A program made the translations under genes and the position numbers. A model generated the notes under the pieces. The model saw only the letters and a list, made by a program, of their open reading frames with translations. It had not been told where the DNA came from and ran no database searches. Shown here one piece after another: positions 34,601 to 46,424 of a stretch of DNA of 64,000 nucleotides. The DNA comes from Cyclaneusma minus (taxonomy: Eukaryota > Ascomycota > Leotiomycetes > Marthamycetales > Marthamycetaceae). The stretch is taken from contig JAKZHN010000002.1 in assembly GCA_037179335.1 (NCBI GenBank), positions 434,001-498,000 on the forward strand. The letters are read 5' to 3'. Numbering within the stretch: position 1 is the stretch's first letter; the number at the start of each line of letters is the position of its first letter.

Positions 34601-37314
34601 TTAGTCGAGGGAGGAAGGGTTGTTGGACCTTGAGGTTGGCTGGAGAAAGTTGTGTGGAAGTGGAAGAAGGGAAGAGCAGGAGGAAGAGGTTGGGAAGATA
34701 TTTATGGGCAGAGGTCGTCGGCGCTAGTGTGGCTGCGAGCGGCTTTGGAGGGGCTTCTTCGAGACGGGTGGGAGATGGAAGAAGGTTGAACTTACTTGAG
34801 GTTGGAACGGAGGTGTGGTTGGAAGGAAGAAGGAGAAGAGGAGGAAGAAGTTGGGTAGATATTTATAGGCAAATGTCGTCTGTGACGGCCCTGGCCCGGT
34901 CACGTGCAGGGCTTTCGGAGCTAGCGTGAGGCGAAGCCTTAGCGCGGATCTTTGGAGGGGCTTTGGCCGAGACCGGTGAGGTTAAAGAAATTTGGGTGCG
35001 GGGAGATTCGTCCAAGTTTAGTGAAAAGGGTTGGGAGAGAAGATATTGTAAATACAGGTTGGGGAAGCTCCGTTATACGACAAGTGCTGGAAGGGGAAAG
35101 GACCCGAAATGCTTCAAAGACGGTGTTAATCATATATCAGAGGTTTTTCCACAAATACTGACTTGAGCAAGTTGGATAGTGATAGGAACTTGGAGGTTCT
35201 TATATACCCCATACCAGATACTCCAAATGTTCGTCCAGCAGGTCCACCTCGCACGTGGAAAATTCCCTTGCAAAATCGTCGCCGATGCAAAGCTCACCAG
35301 TCTCGAAGAGATCACAGAGCTGTCAATAGGTCACTGTAGATCGGATCAGACCCCCAGCGAATCCACGTGAGTAGCATCAGGCCGCTGACTATCCAATCTG
35401 GGTTGACATAATGATCCTAGTTCGATCCGACCCTACCCACGGATTAACCACTCGACTCATGGATCTGATCGACCTGATGTTAGCAGTGAAGAGAGGAAAG
35501 CTTGAGGACGATATCAGGGTTCCTGACTTGACACGCGACATGCGAGGGAGGAACAAAGACGCGCGCGTTTGAAACTGGTGTAATTGGTAGATATCTACTC
35601 CTGGTTTACCGACAGCAGAAATTGACCGCCCCGGTGAAGAGCAACCTCGCCAGCAGCGAATGCGCTCCAAGTCCACCTGCGCCTTGCCTCTGATCATTCC
35701 ATCAAAGCCGTCTCTGCTCGTCAATTCTATCTAGCCGCCGTCTCGAAAAACACCAGTAATGAAGGTCGTCACAATCATTCCTTGTCTGCCCACGAACACC
35801 ACAGAACGACTCCCTCAAGCGCAACTTTCGGCACCATCATCATGATTCCGCTCACTTTTGACAGCAGCTGTACCGTATGAGGACTGTTTTCCGATACATC
35901 ATCCAGGATTGCCGGACGCAGAAAATCGGCTTGCGCGTCTGAGACGGAGAGTCTGCGGTCTGCTGCTTGCATTGAAAGACTCGAAGAACTCGAAGAGCTT
36001 AAAGACCTGGACCCTGCGCTCTGTCTCTGTGGGAGGGTGAAGAGTTGCATTGGATTTTCGCGGATGGCGATGGTGAGGCTGATCGTGAAGAGATTTCTGG
36101 AGAGTAGAAGAGAGTCTTGTTTGTCTCTGGTCAGACCTATTGGAAGCTGAGCGTATGTCTGGTGATGCGAAGGCCCAGTGGATTGTGCGTGTGGAATTTT
36201 GTGCTGATGCTGGAGGCCGGGATGAGGGAAAACCTGACAATTTGTACTCCTCATGATTCTTCACGCAAGATCCAGTAAGTAACGGCTGATACGCGTATAC
36301 CTCAAAAGCAGACACCTTCTCTAAGGAGACTTCCCTGAAGCGCATCAGGAGTATGGACCAGAAAGTTCGATCTTTGTTCCACATGCTGTCCTGTTGTAAA
36401 ACATTGTTTCGAACAAGTGTTGGTCTTCAGTTGGAGTGAGGATATGCAGGGCGTGAAGACCAAGCGATAAAGCCAGAAGCAGCGTGTATCGAGTTATGAA
36501 TCAACTTCTTTCTGGCCAGCTTTGTCTTGTATTGATGTCATCAGGTGCCAGCTTCGAGACTTTTTATTATTACTTTCACTTGACTGACGGACTTGAACTA
36601 CCATACTCCCAATCTTTCAAAGACGGGGCGACTCATCTGAGGGAATATCGCAGAAATGAAAAGAGCCAAAAACAAAAACAAAAAACAAAGAGGTTTTTGA
36701 AGTCACCGAGTGAAACTGCAAGAAGCCAAGATCACTAGCTAGAACCTAGGTAGGAATTGGTCTATACTCTACCGTGAGTATTGTAGAATTCTCTCTAACA
36801 TCCTTCAACATAAGATAACCAAACAAACTCAAATGACAGCCTGAGTACATATATTCTGCTGAAGACTCGACTAAGTGAAAGTGAGCCGCGGGTGGTGACG
36901 AGGGCCCGATTCCGAAATGCAGAGAAACCGGGAGAATTGGAAAGATTGGAGAAGTCCATTTCGAACAAGATGACAGGAGATATCAAATCTCAAAGAAATA
37001 GATTTCAATCGAACATCGAAAGTGAAGATAGGGGCTCCCATGTAGCACAGAGTCTAGCCGGAAGCGTGCTAGACTATCTTCGTATTCCTCTCGTATTCTC
37101 GGCTACTGGGCTTGGCGCGCTCCTCCCGTCAATCGTCTCGTCACTCCATCCTTACTAACCTCAGCTGTCTAAGACAAGGAAAGAATGGCGCACCCAGCAA
37201 TGTAATGCGCGCTTGAACTTCAGCTGAGTCCAGCTCACCTTCACCTCAAGGCTAAGCCCCCCTTCTCCATGTCCTATCTCAATCCTCGAGAACAGCAATA
37301 TCGCATCTGCGAAG
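34601..37314. other. intergenic, diverged promoter duplication, no gene recognised
   Basis: Two related blocks at about 34650-34720 and 34815-34885 share GGAAGAAGG...GAGGAAGAAG/GG TTGGG..AGATATTTAT. They suggest an old tandem duplication in the F-box promoter. Between 35775 and 36384 two overlapping minus-strand frames (159 and 161 codons) are open in different phases. They could be exons of a decayed gene, but neither has a domain. At 36892-37158 a plus frame of 88 codons is also unassigned. Confidence 0.4.
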
Positions 37315-38789
37315 ATGCTGCTGAGCTCGTTCCGTCGGCGCCGCAGCTGGCTGCGCACATCTCTTATTCTTCTCATCTCTCTCGTTTCTCTAGATCTCCT
37401 ATTCATTAGCCTTACCATTCCAGGTCCTGCGACTAAGCCTACCCAAAGCAATGTCGTTTCTGGGTCACCCACAGCTCCCGCTGAGCAGATATTCATAGCC
37501 GCCATGCTCTGGCACAGCGAATACATCCTCTGGCTCCACTGGCACGCCGCTCTCCTCGATCTAGCCCGAGCTCTCGGTCCCGAAAACATCTACGTATCGA
37601 TTATCGGAGGAGGACACAAAGACGACACACGAGGTGCTTTGGAAAGACTGCGGGTTGATTTGGTGCAGCTGGGCGTGGGGAATACTTTTGTTTGGGACAA
37701 TAACACACATGCCGATGATATGGTGCGGACGCCTGGGCCGGATGAAAAGGGTTGGATATATACGAAACGCGGCAAGAAAGAGTTGAGGAGGATACCGTTT
37801 CTTGCGAATATAAGGAATAGGGTCATGGAGCCTTTGCGGGCTTTGGCTGATGCGAAGACGCCGAGGAGGTTTGAGAAGGTGCTTTGGATAAATGATGTTA
37901 TTTTCAATGTGTGTGCGCCGTCCCTCTCCGTTGCTGTTGATGTTGTTCTGTAATCCTCGACTTTCCTGCATTCCATTTGCAGCCCCCGACCTGGCAGAAG
38001 CATGCGTTTGTGACAAGCGCCTAGTTGAAACGAACGATCCCTAGATTCCCTAGTGATGTCTGGATAAACATGTCTGCGCGAACGACCCCGTATCCGGAGT
38101 CTCACTGACATCGTCCCCTCCAGACCCAAGACATCACTACCCTCCTAAACACGAGAGATGGTTCCTATGCAGCAGCCTGCTCTCTCGATTTCCAAAATCC
38201 TCCATCTTACTACGATACCTTCGTCCTCCGCGACATCGAAGGCTTAAAACCAATCAGCAAAACCTATCCCTTCTTTATCTCTCCTGCTTCACGCAACGCA
38301 CTAATCCACAACCTCCCCGTGCCCGTCCAATCGTGCTGGAACGGGATTGTCGCATTCCAGGCATCTCCTTTCTACGGTCCCTCGCCCCTGAAATTTCGGG
38401 GCATAGACGACAGTCTCGCCGCATATCATTTGGAGGGCTCGGAATGTTGTTTGATCCATAGCGATAATAAGCTGTCGAGTGAATATGGTGTTTGGTTGAA
38501 TCCGAACGTGAGGGTTGGGTATAATACGTCTTCGTATGAGGCTGTCAATCCCAAAGATGGCAGAGATTGGCTGAGTAGTGTGGAGAAGGTTGCGGGGATT
38601 TGGAAGAATCACTGGGCAGGGATCACGGGGTCTGCTGGACAGAAGATGAAGAACAAGTACATCCATGAGACCGTTGAGAAGTGGACGAGAAAGGGAGACA
38701 AGGAGGGGGGAAAGAGAAGGGAGCTGGGGGAGCACTGCTTGGTTGATGAGATGCAGGTCTTGATTGAGAATGGGTGGGCGCATGTGTGA
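37315..38789 (+). CDS. GT69 / CAP59-CMT1-type alpha-1,3-mannosyltransferase (419 aa)
   Basis: Exons are 37315-37908 and 38124-38789, joined in phase 0 over a 215-bp intron (GTGTGT...CTCCAG). The product is a type II membrane protein: a basic N-terminus, then one hydrophobic segment at about 13-33 (LRTSLILLISLVSLDLLFIS) that should anchor it in the Golgi. The lumenal part matches the Cryptococcus mannosyltransferase 1 (CMT1)/CAP59 family, which adds alpha-1,3-mannose to glycans or capsule precursors. Diagnostic segments are IFIAAMLWHSEYIL, ENIYVSIIGG, KVLWINDVIFN, TRDGSYAAACSLDF with YYDTFVLRD, PVQSCWNGIVAFQASPFY, and HLEGSECCLIHSDN. The length fits the family. The intron interrupts just after the NDVIF motif and is several times longer than the others in this window. 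No neighbour shares the pathway. Confidence 0.85.
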
Positions 38790-39366
38790 AACAGAATGAA
38801 GTCCTTCCACAAAGCCCAAGACTCCAAGCGCAAAACTGATGAAGCTTCCTCTGATTTCAGGGAAGGGGACGGCTTCCTAATCATCGCTTCTGATAAGTAA
38901 GCAAAGTTCCTCGGTCCTCACGAACTGTGTTTCTCAATACCGCGGACGGCCTGTGTTCTTCAACATCACGCCACCAAAGTTAATTTAGTGCAGCCGGCCT
39001 CGCTGTATAATTTGCTTGTTTTTGTCGTTCTTTTGCCATGAATTGTGCGATTCTGAGATAATAATGTGTGGCCGCAGTGGAACGACCCTGTACCACTCGA
39101 AGAAAGCGAAGGTATTCAGAACCACGGATGGATCAACCTAGGATAGCTGCACCCCGCCGCATGCAAATTTTTCTCATTTTCTGTGCTTACTTGGAGCACA
39201 AGGGCGAAGACCCAATCCTTCTCGGAACTCGTGCCTCGCTGCCACTATCACCATTTCACCTCAAATAGAGTACACTTGCTCCCAGTCGTTCCCACAGGAA
39301 CTGGTTTCTTTCCTCAACCACACCTGCAGCGGCGCACTGTCGCACAGTCGCTTTTCTAAGGTCGTC
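38790..39366. other. spacer between the mannosyltransferase and F-box genes
   Basis: This holds the 3' flank of one gene and the promoter of the next, both plus strand. It contains one dispersed minisatellite unit at 38926-38961. No other feature is recognised. Confidence 0.5.
38926..38961 (-). repeat. single inverted unit of the 23/26-bp minisatellite
   Basis: Read on the minus strand the segment gives AACACAGGCCGTCCGCGG followed by TATTGAGAAACAC, the consensus of the array at 31816-32061. It is isolated and inverted relative to the array about 7 kb away, so the unit occurs dispersed as well as in tandem. Confidence 0.75.
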
Positions 39367-41338
39367 ATGTCCGACGGGGAGTGGCCTTCGCACATGCGTG
39401 CCCGTTCTGCCTTCTTGACGATGTGCTCTCCGATGCCCACCTTCACTCGAGGTTCGTCTGCCCAATCTCCGAGTCTTTGGATCAGCCCCACAACCTGTCA
39501 TCGATTCACCGGGCTAACCTTTCGTCGCAGGCACCTTCGCCCAGGTGGTTGCCTCCTGTCCATTTCCAACGGCGACAACTACTGCTGCGAAGAAGCCTTA
39601 TTTGCCTAACGAGCTTTATCTCAAAATCGTCAAATACTGCGACTGTGCTACATTGAAGGCCCTCAGATTCGTCAGCCCAGCAATGAGAGACCTTGCCACT
39701 GAGGTTCTTTTTGCAGAAATTCATGTGGCGGCGGTGAAGGACATTCTGGATAACTTCAGCAACATTGCTCAAACTCCGGCACTAGCAATCCATGTCAAGA
39801 AACTTGTCTACATTGCTGAAGTAGTGAGTATCGACGGTATCATGGGCCGAGAACAGCACAAGGCAGGACTGCACGAGGATTTACCCCACAAACCACGCGA
39901 TATTATCTTTTCAGAGCAGGTACTACTCCTCAATCAGTCCTACGGCGCGTCGATCCTGCATGAGGCATTCAAGAGCCTACCCAATCTTCATAGCGTGGAA
40001 GTCGCTATTGGACCAAAGGTTATCTTCGAGAACCCTATGGCCATAAGCTTTGCGGCAAAATCGCAGGTGCGCCTCCAGGAGCTCTTTTGGAGTCGCAAGG
40101 TCGAAAATCAGATCCCCTGGGATCGTCCCATCAACATACTGTTCCAAGCCCTTTCTCGCGATGACAACAAAATCAGGGAAATTTCGATCGACTCGATTCC
40201 AAGCTGGATCCTCGGCGCAGACTTGTTTACATATAGAGACGCCCAGGGGATAAGGAAGTCCCAAGAGTTTCCACATTTGACGAAAGTTCGCCTCGCAATC
40301 GAGTGGGGCGAGGACTTTCGATATCCGGGATTTTCAAGCGTGGCATACATTCCCACGTTCTTCTGCTCCGCTCCAAACTTGGTGGAAGTGGTGCTCGTCA
40401 ATCGAACGGAAGAAAGAGGAATTGAGGAAGATGATGATCTCGGAACGAGTACATCCGGCTCGTCTGTCAAAAGTTGCGGTCCGATCATCAACAAACTTTT
40501 GCCGGCAATCACATTGCCGAAGCTCCAGGTTTTCCAGGTCGATTCTGGCTGGATGCTAGACAACACGATGGCGAGGTTCCTCAAGCGCCACGCCAAGACC
40601 CTGCAGACCCTCAAGCTCGAGGGCATGGAAATGGTTGATGAGAACGTGGAATCGATCAAACATCACCACATGGCTGTCAAAATGGTATACTTTTCATGGG
40701 GATGGGCAGAATATTCCACTACCTTCGAGATATTCAAAGCATCAGTTGAGGATATAGGAGACTATGACCCATTTCCAAACGCAGTGTCCCTCGACGGTGC
40801 ACTTTCCTGCAGCAGCGCCTGGGATGATCTCGCGAGCAATATGCCCAAGATGCCGCAGCTTCGAGAGATCAGTATTACTGGCGCCTGGGACCCACATATC
40901 ATGCACATGCTGATGTGGGCCAGATGTTCTCTGCCGATAACTGAGTACTGCGTTAAAAAATTCCACAACGAGGTACAAAATCCTGTCCTTGCCAAGTACT
41001 CGGAATTCATCGGGCAGCAGCACCTGGCAGCGGCGCAGGGCTTGATTCCGCAATCTATCTGCTCGTATGCATATGCAAAGACGGTCTTTGGCGAGTATGA
41101 TACCCTCCGCAAAATCTTTGAGAAGATGGAAGACGAGAGTCTCAAACAGTTGCTGGATGTTGACGATGGGAAGAAGAGTCTGGGCGACGACGATGGGGAG
41201 AAGAGTCTGGGCGACGACGATGGGGAGAAGAGTCTAGGCGACGACGATGGGGAGAAGAGTCTGGGCGACGACGATGGGGAGAAGAGCCTAGGCGACGACG
41301 ATGGCAAGAAAAGTCAGCATGACAACGATAGTAAGTAG
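39367..41338 (+). CDS. F-box protein with C-terminal acidic repeat (630 aa)
   Basis: The main open frame from about 39531 has no ATG near its beginning. A short first exon 39367-39451 (ATG, MSDGEWPSHM...) joins to 39531-41338 over a 79-bp intron with donor GTTCGT, branch GCTAAC at 39513 and acceptor CGCAG. The join is in phase and restores a proper start, so I prefer it. Residues about 53-95 (YLPNELYLKIVKYCDCATLK then LRFVSPAMRDLA) are an F-box for Skp1 binding. The middle has leucine-spaced segments but no clear repeat domain. Residues about 570-625 are 9-residue repeats (GDDDGEKSL, about five to six copies) from a 27-bp minisatellite. The probable role is an SCF substrate adaptor. The substrate is unknown. 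Confidence 0.75.
41157..41316 (+). repeat. 27-bp coding minisatellite
   Basis: The unit GGCGACGACGATGGGGAGAA plus GAGTCTG is repeated about six times with few changes (GGG/AAG, CTG/CTA). The period is a multiple of three, so the array adds or removes whole GDDDGEKSL repeats in the F-box protein without frameshift. Confidence 0.9.
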
Positions 41339-42385
41339 TGTGGTTCACGGCGGCTCTGAGAATGGCCTTGTGTTCAAACAAAAGGCATCAAGGCGATTTA
41401 GGCGAAAGGAGTAACCCTCGTTACGATGCTTTCTGGCGGTGATTTTCCCCCCCGGTCTATGCGTATCATTCAGTTCATGGGTGGTTTTGACATCTCTTAT
41501 CAGGTTACCCCTTACCGACCTTGAAAGAGTGTCTTTGCGAATTATACAATTGTATTCTCAACAGAGATAAGCTAGGGTTCATGTTATGCACAGGCTCTGA
41601 TGCTCTTCACGTACCTATAAAGTTGGATAAAACGTGGTACTGGCGAGAGCAGCCTCGGAACAAAGCTGTCTGCCCATGACCGATGGCCCTAGGAGCTAAG
41701 GCTTACCCGTTAGCTTGACCATTGGTGTGCGTTAGGCTAGCCCTCGGTTAGCGAGGGCTAGAGGTAATTTAGGGAGCCCACACTCCCTTCGACCTTCTAG
41801 AATCAAGAACTATTACACCCATTCAGACCCCTACCATGAGTACTCATGTGACCGGTGAAACCAACAAAAGCAAAAAGCCCTGTTCTATGATTTGCTACCG
41901 AGTACCGTCGTAGTCTGCCTTTCTTGGAGTGAGTCGAGCGCCCCTGAACGGACCATGGAATTCGCGAGATAAAAGCAACACCGGGAGATGAAACACTGGG
42001 GATGGAGGCAGCAAAGAAATCTAAGAAAACAAGATAGTACACAAGTTTTCTACGAGCTGAGACCACGAGAGCTTACAAATATGGAACACTTCAACTGTTC
42101 TGAACAAGACTACAAGCATCAGAGAGCAGTCAGCAGGAAGCGAGAAAGATCAAATCCTCGGCAGATAATCTAGCTATTCGGTTGTTCGTTCCACTAGCTA
42201 CCTGATGTTTCTAAGCCATATGGTTGATCTGTGACCATGTCCGTGAAAAGCCATCCCGGAGTCTCACATGGGTACCCCCCAAAATCGCCTTGACTTGTCC
42301 GTCTAGTATATACAGGGGCCGCAAAAACGCCCAGCTAAAGCCGAGCAGCAAAGGCCCTCATCACGCACATCCCTTCTAGGTATAT
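41339..42385. other. convergent 3' flanks
   Basis: Spacer between the 3' ends of the plus-strand F-box gene and the minus-strand histidine kinase. No gene, tRNA or repeat is recognised. Short frames are domain-free. Confidence 0.5.
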
Positions 42386-45300
42386 CTACAAGCCCATCTT
42401 CGCGTTGAATTCATCGAGCATCTCGCCAATCTTCCTAAAGCTCATAGGCTTTGTCAAAAAGTCATCCACGCCACAATCCCTCGCCTGATCGCGATCCTTC
42501 TTCGACGCCAGCCCCGTCAGCGCAATGATGTAAGCACGGTGATGATCCTTCGGCGCCTTTGTTGCCTGCTCGTGCTGTCGAATCTGCCTCGTCGCTTCAA
42601 ATCCATCCATATTCGGCATAGAAATATCCATGAAAACAATATCAAACGCCTCGGGCGCATTCACCACCGCATTCACAGCCTCGACGCCATCACAAGCTGT
42701 ATCAATCTCATCGCCCTGACGCTTTCCCAATGAGCGCACGAGAAGCTGCCTGTTCAACTCATTGTCATCTACCACAAGAATGCGCAAATTGCTAGTTTTC
42801 TTCGATGAAGTGGTGATGTCTAGGGAAGCGCGAGACTCGTTTTCGGCCTCGTGGCGATGTACAATACTTTGGTTCCGATAAGGGAGTGGAGATTTGAACT
42901 TAGCGACCTTGCTCTTCGGAGATAGGACCTTGCTCTTTGGAGATATAGCCTCTTCCGGATATGTCACTTTTCGATTTGACGGTTCCGGATTTGAAGCCTC
43001 GAGAACTGACCGGATTGAGCGAGCGAGACGGTAGGGTCCGACAGGACTGCGGATAGTGCCTACAGCGCCGTTGCGGGTCAGTGAAGGGGAGTCAAGGTCT
43101 TCGCGGATGATGAGGACTCGGCGGTCGTTTGGGACCGCAGGGGGTAACGTATATCCGTCGACGTTATGATCCATGATAAGAAGATCGACATATGGCGGCA
43201 ATGTTCCTGTATCTGTCGTAGTAATAACCTTGAAACCGAACCAGTCTATCAGATACATCTCCAAGCATTGCCACTCATAGTCCTTGTTTCGAAGGGTGGC
43301 GTCGGGTGCCTCTGACCTCCATAGAGCGACCGTCTGTCTCCTGGCAAGCTTCCGAACAGCCGCAACATGTTGACATGCTTTGCTAACAGTGCACCCCAAT
43401 CCATTGTTCGTACTCGAATTTCCATCGCCGTGTGAAGCCGGGAATGGGCCACGTAGTGGCAAATGAACCTGAACTTCTGTTCCCGCTCCGACTTCGCTAC
43501 GCACTTCGATCGTGCCTCCAAGTTGGTTGACAATGCTCCAGATGATTGACATACCCAGCCCCACACCTGGAGAGAAAGAGTCTTCCTGCGAGAATGGATG
43601 GTAGAGCTTGCGCTCCATGAACTCGGAGCTCATTCCTCGACCGGTGTCTTTCACACTGAAGACTAAGAACTTGCCGCGACTAAGATACCCATTTGATAGG
43701 GTTTGGTCGATACACTCCCCGTCGACAATACGCAGCTTCACTACTATGAAACCTCGGGACGTGTACTTCTGAGCGTTGCCGAAAATGTTCATGATTATCC
43801 GGCGGAGGGCACCTATAGTGGCCCGTGTTAGTCTCGTCATGGAAGAACCGCGCGGAGAATGAATCACCTGGTAGGATATCATAAGTCCAATCACGCTCCT
43901 CGATGTCCAATATGACATTAACTTTGCTGAGGCTGAATATGCGGGCACCGTCAAAGACAAGAGACTGTCTATTAGATAGTCCGCTCGATTCATCAACTTT
44001 CGACTTTGTGAAAGTTCTCGCGGCGATCATGCCATCCACAATTTCTTCACAGATAAGTGCTAGATTGCAGGTTTCGTTCAGTTCCGCTGAGATGTATCCT
44101 GAATCGGGGTCAGCACGTTAAGGGACGAATTCTTTTTGCTCAGCCTGCACTTACCATTTCGCTCGCTCGACTTTTCGAAGGAGTTGATCTTGCTGTAGTC
44201 GAGCAAGTGGTTGATAGTGTCCTGGAATTTTCATTAGACTAAGAATCAGGGGATTTGATTGTCATCTTACCAGCAAAGTTATACCGCAGCTCTGCACTGT
44301 CAGAATAGACTCCTCCTGGACAGCGTCCAAGTTTGACTCTGCAATGGACTCGGCGCTGGCTAGGATGCCGTGCAACGGGCTTCGGAACTCATCTATTGAC
44401 ACGAAATTAGACGGTCATGAATACAGAGGCATCGAGTTTCCAAACACTTACGGGAGATGCTGCTGATGAAGTCTGACTTCATCTTATTAGCAGCCAAAGC
44501 ATCCAGACGACTGATTTCGATCATCATGGAATTCGTGAAGACCGCAAGATATGCGAGTTCCGATTCTACTGTGAAGACTGGCACAGATGTGCGGCTCCAC
44601 ACGAAACAACCCGCATACCAACGACCTACAAAATCATGTTAGCATGTCGAGCTCCGGCGCAAGCAACACTTGTAGTTTTGTATTTCCGTGCACTCATTCA
44701 CATACCTCCGGCTGCATCCCATAGTGGGAGAAACATGATCTGACGACACTTCTCAAAGGTCCGAGCTAACATATCCGCCTCCGTCTTTTGCCTAGCATCC
44801 ACCTGTTGCCGACGTAGCTCTGCTGGACTCGAAGCGGGACTGTCATAGTGCGCTTTAGCCTGTTCCAATGAGCGGAAATACGAATCATCCTCGATGTAGT
44901 AGATGTTGCCCTTCGGATAGAGCTCAATCAAAGTATTGAGAGCTCTACTATCCAGCGGACACGAGGCACTGTTAGTATCCATGTCGGTACCGGGCGACGC
45001 AGCGAGAACTTTCGCGGGCTTGATACGTTCCGTCGAATTGCTCCTATGACTCCTGACACTCTGACAACTCTGAGTCCGAAAGTTGCCGGTGATAGGGCTC
45101 AGCTTCGGCCTTTTCTTCTGCTCTCCATTGTCTTGAGTGTCTTCACCGACAGCGGATCCGGATACCTTTGGACTGCTAGGAGTAAGGGCGTGGTTCAAGT
45201 TGACGAGCCCGACCTCCGTATGGCCCAGGGACGAGTCTAGAAACACCACTCCACCATCTTTCAACTCAAGCGACTCCCGAATTATCTCAGCAGCATAATC

Positions 45301-46424
45301 CAGGGTCGCCTTTATTTGATCTGCCACAGACTCCTCGTTACTCTTTGGCTTGTGGCCGGGGATGGCGTCCTCGATGCCATTTGCCTGAGCGGGATGAGCT
45401 CCGTTGATCGTTCTACTAGATCCCTGGGTAGATGTATCGTTCTGAACCATGTAGGTCTCGGTTATGTGCGACATTCTGTCCATAAAAGAAGCGATACCCT
45501 GAGTCATTGTAGCCGCCCTTCGTCTTTCAGCAGCCTCCCTATACGTTTCGAAATGCCTCATGACATTATCGGCAGACTTCCGGAGAACTGGTAGAATGAG
45601 TTAGGGATGCTATATTAGCTGGCTTGGAATCTGGTGATAAACCTACATTTCTGCTGACCCATACTCAGACCATTGGGTTTCGGTTTATCATCGAACAGAA
45701 AAAAGGTTCCAATATTGATTCCATTGTTGGTCGTAATGGGAGTGCCGGCGTAGAATCGGAATTTTGCTTGGATTCCGTTCACAGATTCCAGGTCTGCGAA
45801 TCGGGAATCTTTGGTTAAGTCGTTGACTATAAAGCATGGATACGGAGTCTCGTGAGGGCTAAGAGCGAGCGTTTTCTATGAGAAATGGTTAAGCGATTGA
45901 AATCCATGAAGAACATGAAGATCCGCATTTACCTCGCATAAACCCCCTTGCGCTGGCCTATTGTTCTTACCAAACCAACCTGGCTCATAGTTGAATTCCT
46001 CGAAGGCGTCTTTCTCGAGAGCAGATGCAATGCATCGTTGGGCACCGGCGACGAAGTATTGGGTCTGGCGATCAATGAGACTATCGAGTTCGTTCGTAAG
46101 TATCTAGTAAATCCCTGGTGGGGGGGCTTTTACCTGATCACAGCCCGGATTCCCCCCAATCGAAGGACAACTGTTTCAGCGAAAGCGTTTAAAGCTCCAT
46201 CGTGGTTGAGTCCGGCGTTGAAGCATTGCTCTCCGCCAGAAACAGCTTCCGAAGGGTCAAAGAACCTTAGAAGCGTCGGTCAGCGTCCAGCGATATAGAA
46301 TAGGAGCTTCAATTTGAGGTCCAAGTCGAAAAGCAAGTTTAGGGGCTTACTTTCGCAACTCGAGAGCTCGCTGGCTCTCAGTCACGTCCCACGACGTAGC
46401 AGGGACTTCGGCATCGCACGCCAT
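42386..46424 (-). CDS. hybrid histidine kinase with GAF region and receiver domain (1161 aa)
   Basis: Ten exons join in frame: 46424-46351, 46265-46134, 46080-45933, 45875-45647, 45587-44706, 44625-44452, 44392-44271, 44221-44155, 44098-43868, 43812-42386. All introns are 49-85 bp with GT..AG. The N-terminal part (about 45-210; VISLIDRQTQYFVAGAQ, CFIVNDLTKD, YAGTPI) is a GAF-type sensor. The H-box HEFRSPLHGIL has the phospho-accepting His at about 547. The HATPase has the N box NIFGNAQKYT (about 695-704), DTGRGMS and GVGLGMSI. The receiver (about 1030-1155) has DD at 1035-1036, phospho-acceptor Asp in FMDISMPN at about 1082, and Lys in TKP at about 1141. All catalytic residues are present. 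No membrane segment is seen, so it is probably cytosolic. It should autophosphorylate and pass phosphate through an Ypd1-type HPt protein. The fungal HHK group was not assigned. Confidence 0.9.

Noticed and set aside
35775..36384. Two overlapping minus frames of about 160 codons
   Set aside because: Different phases, no domains and no clear splice pattern; kept only as a note on the gap.
39545..41338. Translation of the second F-box protein from GTG at 39545
   Set aside because: A non-ATG start is unlikely; a short upstream exon with ATG at 39367 and good splice sites joins in frame.
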